Below, in pieces: positions 55,001-64,000 of a DNA stretch of 64,000 bases. The notes beneath the pieces are model-generated. The model saw nothing but the letters and a program-made list of their open reading frames with translations, had not been told where the DNA came from and did not search any database. This DNA comes from Mytilus edulis (lineage: Eukaryota; Mollusca; Bivalvia; Mytilida; Mytilidae). The translations under genes and the position numbers were made by a program. The stretch covers positions 19,257,386 through 19,321,385 of the forward strand of contig NC_092348.1 of the NCBI RefSeq assembly GCF_963676685.1. Direction: 5' to 3'. The first letter of the stretch is position 1; each line of letters starts with the position of its first letter.

Positions 55001-57011
55001 GCTCACCTGGCCCGACGGTCCAAATGAGCTTTTTATCACTTGGCGTCCCTCGTCGTCATCTGCGTAAACTTTTACATTTTGAACTTCTTCTAGAGAACCA
55101 CTGAATGGAATGCAACCAAACATGTCATGAATGTTCCTTATGAGGTGCTGACCAAGTGCTGTTACTTTGTGGCCGATCCATCATCCAAGACGGCCGCCAG
55201 CGGGGGACTTAGTTTAACATAGGACCCTATGGGAAATACATATAAATGTCTTCTTTTAGAGAACCACTGAATGGAATGAAACCAAACATGGCATGAATTT
55301 TCCTTATGAGGTGCTGACCAAGTGTTGTTACTTTGTAGCCGATCCATCATCCAAGATGGCCGCCAGCGGGGGACTTAGTTTAACATAGGACCCTATGGGA
55401 AATGCTTACAAATGACTTCTTTTAGAGAACCACTGAATGGAATGAAACCAAACATAGCATGAATGCTCCTTATGAGGTGCTGTCCAAGTGTTGTTACTTT
55501 GTAGCCGATCCATCATCCAAGATGGAGCCAGCGAGGGGCTAAGTTTAACATAGGACTCTATTGGAAATACATACAAATGTCTTCTTTTAGAGAACCACTG
55601 AATGGAATGAAACCAAACATACGGCCTAGCCACAATCAGTTGTTCATTTCATGTTGGGTCTATGTTATAGGCTTCTAAAGACAAGAAGATACACTTAACA
55701 TAAGTATTAAATCTTTGAACTGAAGAAGAGGGTATAGGGCATCACAAAGAATATCAAATATCATGTATATGTGTGACCGTTTTGAAAAAACCACTCAAAG
55801 ACACGCTGAAAATGGGCAAAATTTCACGTTATGTTGTTTCATTTAAAATTACGCTGTTTTTATCAATTTAAGGTTAATAAGTGAACTTAATTTCACCTAA
55901 ATTATTGGATCACTGTTATAGACAAATTATTTTATTTTAATCTTTCTTTTGCTGGTTGTTGCAACGAAAAATCTTCAGTGGTTACAAAGTTATGATAAAA
56001 AGTGGAATACTATGCATGTGTTATGAAATTTTGTACTTTTGTTTTTAGCTTGCTCATTGAAGTGATAAAAGAGAAAAATAAATCAAATTTATGCTATTAT
56101 ATGTTTTGTTTTCTCTTCTAGTATATAATTGTTATCAAAAAACTACCTCATATATCAATATTGCAGTACCCTAGCTGGAGATATATGCCATCAAAGTTGG
56201 CTTTACAAATAAGGTGAAAAAATGTCTTGTCCGTAGACATGCATTCCCTAGTAAACTGGAAGTGTAATAACATTAATGTTGCATTGCTAAGTTCTTACAC
56301 TTTTGTAGATATGAAAACACTCCTAACATTTTTTCTACCATCTTTTAATAGAGGAAGAATATGAAAAAAATGTCGAAATGTCTTGTCCGTAGACATGGCT
56401 TTATATCAATATTGCTTGGTTTTATGGGTCTAAATTGTTCCTATGTGGTGTTTAAACTTAGAAATATCTTATTCTTAATCAAATAAATGGTAATTAAAGT
56501 GTTCTAATTTTTTGCAATATTACTTTACAGAAGTGGATTTTAAAAAGTGGCAAATTATCAGTCACAAAAAGCATACCTTATTTTACTTCAATATGTTTAT
56601 TCCAGTTACTGCATACCTTAAAAGATTAACTAAATCAAATGAAGAAAAAGTATTTCTCTCTCTCTGACTATCTTTTGCACTCCAGTATTACCAGCAGATG
56701 AGGAAGTGTCTACGGACAAGACACTTATACAAAACAAGTATTAAATTCAATTATTTGTCTGCTTTTGAACTTAAATCTTATTTATAGGTGATGAAAGTTA
56801 TTTGTACACATTTAGATTGCCCCCCCCCCCCAGAAAATCAAATGGTTGCTGCCTAAATTGAATGAAACCAAACATAGCACTGATGTTCCTTTCCTCCTCA
56901 GGTGCTGAACAAGTGTTGTTAATTTGTAGCCAAATTTTATCTTTTTTATATGCTTTCAAAAACCCAAGTTGAGTCAGGAGAGCATTACAGGCTCTTGAGA
57001 GCCTCTTGTTA
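55001..57011 (+). mobile_element. Tandem-core (Helitron/pearl-like) element, interrupted
   Basis: The head 'tagctcacctggcccgacgg' and tail 'ggctcttgagagcctcttgtt' (hairpin GGCTCT-tg-AGAGCC, 56,990-57,003) are a pair that I recognise from many bivalve genomes. Between them is an array of units of about 167 bp ('agagaaccactgaatggaat', with starts at about 55,088, 55,255, 55,423 and 55,589). The block 55,622-56,859 is an insertion; the array resumes at 56,860 and runs into the tail. No ORF. Confidence 0.75.
55622..56859 (+). mobile_element. Second, shortened copy of the palindromic-word element
   Basis: Starts with CGGCCTAGCCACAATCAGTT and is collinear with 38,467-39,940 minus the nested MITE. 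It has the 19-bp word ATGTCTTGTCCGTAGACAT at 56,222 and 56,378 and the reversed word at 56,705. Homology ends at 'gatgaaagttat'. The right end is instead a decayed Harbinger-like MITE terminus (C-run then aaatcaaatggttgctgcc). The whole insert is flanked by GAATGAAACCAAACATA on both sides (55,605-55,621 and 56,860-56,876). Confidence 0.82.
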
Positions 57012-57459
57012 TTTGATGATGGTCTCGGTGATTATAAAATAAAACCCAATCTTTCACTCATTATATATGACAAGAAGTTTCGTTCCAGTCTAGTTCAACC
57101 CAAGGGTGACTGAGAAACAGAAATAAAGTCACTTTGTTTTCTCCTTGCCATAATTCATATGGTTCTTTAGAATTAATGTTTTGAGTAAAGAGAGTGATGT
57201 GCACTCCACACGTTAAGTTTCCAAACCTTGTAATAACTCATTGATAGGTCCTTAGATTGCCTGTTGCAAAGCAAAATTTCTGGTCTAATCCAATATACTC
57301 TCACTTTCCAACAGCAAACCAAATGTTTCCCACTTTAATCTAAATGGCCTCTATGACATGAGCTTCCTATTGTATAAATTGTTCTCCTCCTGAACATGCA
57401 TGATCCATTGGATGTTGAATATGTACGGATTGATAATTTTGTTTAAAATGCAATTTTTT

Positions 57460-58600
57460 TTGTCAAGCCTTCGACTTTTTGTTGCAGAAAGCTCAATGTG
57501 GGAAAAGTGATATGGTGGCAGCGGTGTCAATAGCTAAACTCTTAACGGATTAATATTTCAGAAGGAATAATACCTGGATCTTTCATACTTTGAATATAAA
57601 TGTCTTATGTTATGAAATTTCTGTCTGTCATATGTTCATTGTTCTTGACCCCATTTTCATGGTTTAGTGACTACTTGAAAAAGGTTATATTTTTGGTATT
57701 CCTAATTACTTTCTTATGAGTAACATGATAACTATATTTAGTTTGTGCATACCTTGCAAGGCCTTCATACCCATCAAACAGTTTTCACTTGAACTAATCC
57801 TCATTTCATGGATCAGTGAACAAGTTAAAGTTTTCTTGGTTAGGTCCATATCTCAGATACTATAAGCAATATGACTAAATTTGGTGTATGGAATGATTGT
57901 ATGGTGTATATGTCCAACTACTAGGTGTCATCTGACCTTGACCTCATTTTCATGTTTCAGTTGCTATAGTTCAGTTTTTGTGTTTTGGTCTGTTTTTTCT
58001 AAATACTGTGTGCTATATTAGGTGTATGGAATATTTAAGGATATGCATGTCAGTCTGGTATGTTTTATTTGACCATGACTTATACACAGTGATGCCAAAA
58101 TGAATAAAACAGTCCATATATTTAAGTTTAGTTTCAATAAAATGAAACATTCTCAAGTTAAAAATCCTAAACCTCATTAACTGAACTAATTTTGGTCTAT
58201 TTTAAATACAATGATACAAAATAATATGAGGTGTTTGTTGTAATTTCTTTAGGTTCACTAATTATATTATAGAAAATGAGTGAAAACATTTAAACCAAGG
58301 ATTCATGAAAATGGGGTCAAGGTCAGATGAAACCACAAAAAATTTACATTGACAAATGACCATGAAATGAGGTCAAGGTCACATCAACCATGCCAGACAA
58401 AAAATGTTTACCTTACAAGCATTCCATATATCATTGACCCATTGCTGTATCTGATAAACTGAGAAAACTGTAAAAACTTCACTGTCCAATCTAATGAACC
58501 ATGAAAATGAGGTCAAAAGTATATGAAACCTGTCAAACAAACATGCACACCTCACAATCATTCCATGCACCTAATGTAACTATCAAGCTTATTGCTCATA
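57460..58600 (-). repeat. GAGGTCAAGGTCA tandem-core repeat, mostly reverse copy
   Basis: A decayed tail hairpin at about 57,468-57,495 ('ttcgactttttgttgcag') is followed by reversed phrases 'tgacctcattttcatg' to about 58,060. 58,300-58,600 then carries forward phrases 'gaaatgaggtcaaggtcaca', so two copies lie head to head. Confidence 0.65.
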
Positions 58601-58627
58601 GTATCTGATAACAAGCAATACATAGTC

Positions 58628-58924
58628 CAAACAAGAATGTGTCCTAAGTACACGATTGCCCCACTCGCACTATCATTTTCTATGTTCAGTGGACCGTGAA
58701 ATTGGGGTAAAATCTCTAATTTGGCATTAAAATTAGAAAGATCATATCATAGGGAACATGTGTACCAAGTTTGAGTCGATTGGACTTCAACTTCATCAAA
58801 AACTACCTCGACCAAAAACTTTAACCTGAAGCGGGACAGACGGACGGACGGACGAACGAACGGACGCACAGACCAGAAAACATAATGCCCCTCTACTATC
58901 GTAGGTGGGGCATAAAAAGGTTAA
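58628..58924 (+). mobile_element. GACG/GGGGCAT dispersed repeat, second full copy
   Basis: Same start (caagaatgtgtcc), same body and same hairpin plus ATAAAAAG tail as 5884-6207, with a shorter GACG run. The shared tail shows that ATAAAAA belongs to the element, not to the target. Confidence 0.85.
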
Positions 58925-58929
58925 CATTT

Positions 58930-61300
58930 CATTTTCTTGGAACAAAATGCTAACTTGATCTATTACTTGTCATGTTGCAATCTATGTAACAAATATCAAA
59001 TCACTATCTTCAAGCATGATGAAATCATTAATGAGTGTTGAAAACTGATTATTTAAGTTAATTTTGTAAGTCCAAGGATCATGACTCTGCACAAAAATTA
59101 TCAGAATGGAACAAAATTTCAACTTGATCTGTAACATGTCATGATAATACAATACACCAAATATCAAATCCTAATCTTCAAGCTTGACGAAAAAAAGTGG
59201 AAACTGATTTGTCGGACTGAAGGATGGACAGAGACAGACAGATGGACTGCAAACGTAAAGTCCTCTTGGCTTTATCGGCAGAACTAAAATGGAAACAATA
59301 AAAACCAGGTCAAGGTCAGAAGAAACCTACCAATCAGATGTGTACTCCTTACTTTCTATCATTACATACACAAAAATTTCAAATTTGTTCTATTTTATGT
59401 GGTAATTAGCATTAAGAATAAGTTTCTTAACATTTGGTTGTGGCAAACTTAGGTTCAGAGAACTGAAACCTATTTGTGGACATACAGAAGAACAGATGGA
59501 CAAGGGTTAAACTTAATTCCCTCTCTGCTCTGACCGGGACATAAAAACCATTTTTTTCAAGCAGTCATTAGACTATGGACATATCACAATGAAACTTTGT
59601 AACATAAGGTCTTCTGCCTTCTGAAATAAGCTATATACAAAGTTAATGTCGCTGCCCCAGATAGTAAATCAATACTGTTGTCTATCATAAGGGGATTTTT
59701 GTTGCAGGCGAGACAAAACTTTAACCATGCTGAACCAAAATGTTGACAACACTATCAACGGAATCTAGGACTGCTATGTCTCACTTTTGCAACATAAATG
59801 ACGTAAATAATTAATTTGGCTTTATAGCAAAAAAGAAAAAATTAATTATTTATATGTGTATTAATGATAAAATTCACATATTGACCAATAAATAACCTTT
59901 TTAGAATGAATTAAATTAATGCTTAATTTTGGTCACAAAGTTGAAACGTAAATACATAAGACAAATTGTACATATTATATAACATTAAAACAAGAAATAT
60001 TTAAAGTTTTGTTCCAGATGTAAGTTCCACAGCCTAATTGTCGTATGGTGATTGTATGCAGATCAATGTATACTCCTTTTCTGAAATAGAGAAAAATATA
60101 TTATTCAGCAATGTGTTTCATAACGTGTATTCTAAATAAATATTTTTTTTTGTAAGATTGTCAGTCTTTAAAATTTCAATAGTCTTTTTTAAATAAAATA
60201 TTTATTTAATAAATTGAGCAGTGTGTATGTTGTGAGGATTCTTTATACATTTTTACCTCAATTCTAAAGAGTTGAACAACATTGTTCAACTAAATTTATT
60301 CACTCTAACAATATTTATTTTAATTAATTATCTTCAGTTTAAAACATCACTGTGTAGTTTCAATAGTGTTTTTTTCTATTAAAATCTTTTCAATCTGTCT
60401 TTGGGAGAAAGTGTTTTGAATAGTTTTCTGCATTGCATTACCAGGCCAAAACCCTTAGAGCAACAAAATTGTGCATAAATTCATTTTGTTCATTCATATA
60501 AAAGGACTTGTTGGGACTGGGGGAAAAGTTTTATTTTGGGTATTTTTTACTGGTTTCTAAATATAAAGCATTTACAAAAATATATAAAAATGTCTATGAA
60601 GGTAGTATCACTATGATTGAAATAAGTGACAATATGAACTTCATCAATCTAAGCATTTCATGCATGATAAGAAATGAGATGAAGTGTTGATCACTGTCTC
60701 TTATCTGTAAAATAAGCTGTAGTTGGAATAAGGATAAAAAGAGGAAGAAACACATGTGCGTGCATGAAAAAATATAGAAAAGTGTGTCGTTAAGTATAAA
60801 TTGTGACATGTGTTTATATAAAAACATTGTTTGTGAGAGTTAGCTGTGAAGTAATTAATTTACAATGTGTATATCTGTAAGCAGTAAGTTTCTGTACTGA
60901 GCAAGAAATGTAAGAAAATATGCATGCAATACTATGAAACTAATCAAAATTAACTGCAGGATGATAATCCAAATAAACAATGTCTTAACACAAACTGTTC
61001 ATATTTTCATAACATCATAAACATGTTAGAAAAGATTCAACAAAACTAAACAAATGGAGAAAACTAAATTGAATTCAAAGAAAACCTCAATTTGCCATCA
61101 GTAATAAATCATAAAAAAATAAATGTACATGTAAAATAAGACTTCAAACCAAAATATAACTAAAGAACTAGAATCAATCAAAATAAGGAAAAATTGTTTT
61201 CACAGAAAATCAAAACTTAAGGTAACAATTGCCCATTCTCAAAATTGAACTGTCATACAATTTTGCAAGCATCCATTCAAGTACCTTGTATACTTATGGG
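58930..61300. other. Intergenic and 3' flank of DYNLRB; repeat traces only
   Basis: 59,200-59,290 and 59,460-59,550 hold short dispersed-repeat words (gatggactgcaaacgtaaag, ccctctctgctctgaccggg). The rest is AT-rich; it includes whatever 3' UTR the DYNLRB gene has, but no unique poly(A) site can be chosen. Confidence 0.4.
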
Positions 61301-61309
61301 AAACAACTC

Positions 61310-63801
61310 TTACACCGCATCAGGATTCTGGATGACAATCAACAAATATTCATTTTCTGTATAAAAAGAGAAATATACATCTAAAGCAATGCTCTCAATT
61401 AAATGCATAGTTTTGAAATCATGCATTGTAAAATTTACATTGAATTTCTACATTACTTTTACAACATCTGATATTTTTTTATATCTTTATTTGGTTAATA
61501 ATATAAATAATTATATAGATCTCATTTATAAGATTTCAATATTTTTTTTTTTGTCTTTAAATGTTTTAATTATTGTTTAAACTTTTTTAAATTTGCATAA
61601 ACACTATTTATTGTTTTATTAGATGAGTTGTTCAACTCAAGCTTAGCATAGCAGTTTTGATTATCTAGCCTAGCAACCACACAAAGTTTTTAAACACAAT
61701 TATTAAAGCATGAATTACACACATTAAATTATCATATTTGTTTAAGAGTTGGTTTGGGAGGATGGAAACCCCTTTCTTCTTAGTTTACGCAACTACATTG
61801 TAAAATCCCCTTTTTAATATTTCTGGATATACACCTAAATATGTGGAGAATGAAGGGAAACAATAACAAAAGCTAACATTTCTCATGCTAACTAACAACA
61901 CAATATTGGTAGCAAACTACAAGGTTATGATGTCCAATCTTTAAAACCCAATACAGAGACATTCGTAAATGAGAGCTGAGACCCATAGTCTTTAAGATAG
62001 TTATTAATCTCCTGTGAGCTTGGCACAGACAATCGTCTCAGAATTTTACCCCCTTATCATAATAATATATACCTTTATATAACACAAATTTTTTTTTAAA
62101 GGTCAGGGGGTGAAGAAATTCGGTTATATGCTGATTTCACGGCTGTCGAAACCCACTAAAACTTGTTGTCGTAAATCTAAATTGATTTATCTTCACAATG
62201 GTGTTTAACACGCCTACTAAGATAAATCAATTTAGATTTACAAAATGACAAATTTTAGTGCGGTTGTCAGTCGAGAAATCAACATATAACAAAATTTCGT
62301 CACCCCCTCGACCCCTGACATTTTTTAAATTATGAGTTTATTACCTTGTGTTATATAAGGGTATATAGAAATTTTTCTTTCTGAGACCAGTGCCTGTGGA
62401 GCTTGGTCATGGTAAGTAAAAGTATCTTATCTGATTAGAGTTAATCATCATGTTAATAAAATTAGTAAAAGCAAAAAACAAAATCAATCTGTGTTATAAA
62501 TATTGTTAATATTGTTAAAATGTGTATGTGCACACAAATATATATAATAAATATATAATATACATAAGGCTACAAAACCTAAACCAAGAGCACATTTGAA
62601 AGCATATAAAACACTAATTTAACTAGCAAAGTTTGTTGTAAGTTGTTAAATTTGTATGTAAAAAAGAGAAAGAAAGTCATGGTTTTTTTGTAAAGCATTA
62701 AAGTGGACAAAAACTAGGCTCTGACATGTTATCATGGTTATGAAGCATTTAAAACTTGTGTATAATATCAGAATATTGTCTTTCAAACTAATTAATGTGT
62801 GACAAAGACTTTTTTCAAAGTTTTGATAATTCAATTATGCAAATTTTTTTAACCACTGACAAAATACGGTGATTAATGTTTTTTACCTGAATCATCAGAA
62901 TGATACAATCAATGCAAATATTCAAAAGACTGTTACTATTATCTGTCTTGAAATATCTACTTTAATAGAAACAGACAATGAAAATGATGTTACTAGACTC
63001 ATTTAATAAAACAATCTAGCTGTACACATACCAGGGGCTACCATAATTTCATGTTTTTTCGATCGTATCCTAAGGAATGTGAGGTCATTCTGTGGATCAA
63101 TGTCACGGACTGTACTTCTGGCTTTTGATGTCAGTTGTGTGATCAGACCAGCATACTGTACTGTTGTAGAATTATCAAGGGTTGTTCTGATGGGAATACC
63201 TGAAAATAGATTAGGTCATACAAACATCTGTAATTCTTTATACAATTTTTTTCAGGTACAAGCAATATGAAACCACATGTTTGTAAATTGATGATCATGA
63301 AGAACTTTAACTTGAAAATATTTTTTTCACAGATACCCTATTTATGTAAAAATCTGACTAAATAAAATAATCTGTTAGTAATATGAATATTGAAAGACTT
63401 GAAGCCCATTTTAAATGGTAAACGTATACATGGTATAAAACAAAGTCCAGAAATAAATTCAACGAATCAATCACTGATGGTGGTATTCATGGTATTGATG
63501 TTTACAGGGTTTTATTTAGCTTTTGGAAAAGATTTACTTAGAATTGTTGAAAATATACTTCATAAGATGCAGGGTAGCAATTCAGTGTTTTTTTTATCAT
63601 TTGTAATCAAACTTAACAGTTAAAATTTGCAACACATTTCTGGTCTATTATATCTATGAATGAATACAAAAAAATGTGCATTTGACCATCCATTCAACAA
63701 TGTTAGATATATCTAAGCATCATACCTTCCATATTAACAACAATAGTTCCAATGACCCCACGATGGCCTTGAATTCTCTTTAATGTTTCTTCTACTTCAG
63801 A
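61310..63801 (-). CDS. DYNLRB: Dynein light chain roadblock, 5' end not found
   Basis: A dimeric light chain that binds the dynein intermediate chain in the cytoplasmic (and axonemal) motor. Exons on the minus strand: 63,801-63,726 ([20 protein letters not shown]), 63,199-63,032 (from [19 protein letters not shown] through [20 protein letters not shown] to HEIMVAP) and 61,356-61,310 ([18 protein letters not shown]). Splice sites are GT-AG and phases match; the exons give about 97 residues, the family's usual length. The initiator Met must lie in a tiny upstream exon, as in other animals, which I could not place in the last 200 bp or which lies outside the window. The symbol is given to family level because DYNLRB1 and DYNLRB2 cannot be separated here. 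A hAT-type MITE sits in the last intron. Confidence 0.95.
62024..62398. mobile_element. 375-bp hAT-type MITE, relative of 11,205-11,294
   Basis: Ends CACAGACAATCGTCTCAGA and TCTGAGACCAGTGCCTGTG, flanked by the 8-bp direct repeat GAGCTTGG (62,016-62,023 and 62,399-62,406). The subterminal 'tacctttatataacacaa' is shared with the 90-bp element. The interior is a second large inverted repeat (ggtcagggggtgaagaaatt...taaatctaaattgattta and its inverse). It lies in the last intron of DYNLRB. Confidence 0.93.
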
Positions 63802-63918
63802 CTGAAATATAATAATAAAAGAATGTAAAGATAAATTGGAGGTGAGTTATTTAATGTAGATGTCATATGAAGTACACTTTTAGAAGTTTAGAGATTTCAA
63901 AGAAGTTTGGCAAAAACC

Positions 63919-64000
63919 ATGGAGAGCCGTGGATCTAGGGGTTAGTGCATTGGACTAAATGCAAATTTTCCGCCAGATGATATTTCATTCGGTTAAATTT
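63919..64000 (+). mobile_element. Head of a tRNA-derived SINE, cut by the window end
   Basis: 'gagccgtggatctaggggttagtgcattggactaaatgc' has an A-box-like stretch (TGGATCTAGGGGTTAGTGCA) and the layout of a tRNA head. The B box would lie near or past the window end. Confidence 0.45.

Noticed and set aside
63390-63623. 77-codon plus-strand frame in the DYNLRB intron
   Set aside because: No homology recognised, no splice context, and it lies within an intron of a well-supported gene on the other strand.

Overview
The window looks like AT-rich nuclear DNA of a bivalve mollusc, most likely a marine mussel (Mytilidae, probably Mytilus). The reasons are spliced animal genes with GT-AG introns, very dense interspersed repeats whose wording I recognise from mussel sequence (tails such as 'tggggcataaaa', 'gatggagagttgtctcattggc' and 'acattccccatttccattctc'), and tandem-core elements ending in small hairpins of a kind common in bivalves. 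The species is inferred from recognition, not from a search.

Layout. 1-2,155: 3' part of a decayed LTR retrotransposon with a 37-bp minisatellite. 2,155-12,843 and 17,464-23,880: two direct copies of a segmental duplication. Each carries an intact intronless gene for an orphan NHL-type beta-propeller protein (about 95% identical). Comparing the copies shows insertions with their empty sites: a LINE plus hairpin block (2,284-5,443), a GACG-rich retroposon-like repeat (5,884-6,207), a 90-bp hAT-type MITE (11,205-11,294) and a 1,058-bp TIR element that encodes a 331-residue coiled-coil protein (21,274-22,331). 12,844-17,463 and 23,900-29,700: repeat-rich DNA with pearl/Helitron-like tandem-core elements, a foldback element made of GATATC palindromes (27,046-28,026) and a 27-bp minisatellite.

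29,827-36,456 (minus): an unrecognised five-exon gene for a 596-residue charged coiled-coil protein. 36,681-36,780: assembly gap. 37,822-42,579 (minus): a TMEM42-like membrane protein gene whose intron holds a 2.6-kb TIR element bearing seven copies of a 19-bp palindromic word. 45,984-51,957 (plus): EMC8/EMC9, subunit of the ER membrane protein complex, with a LINE fragment, a TTTGCGCCAA-word element and a 27-bp minisatellite in its introns. 55,001-57,011: a Helitron-like tandem-core element interrupted by a second copy of the palindromic-word element. 61,310-63,801 (minus, 5' end not found): dynein light chain roadblock (DYNLRB).

The host genes are unrelated housekeeping genes and do not form a pathway. 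The most unusual content is mobile: several unrelated elements share one architecture, in which a short word private to each element is repeated many times in unrelated AT-rich filler, often between terminal inverted repeats. Another element is a TIR/TSD-bounded unit filled almost completely by one non-transposase ORF.
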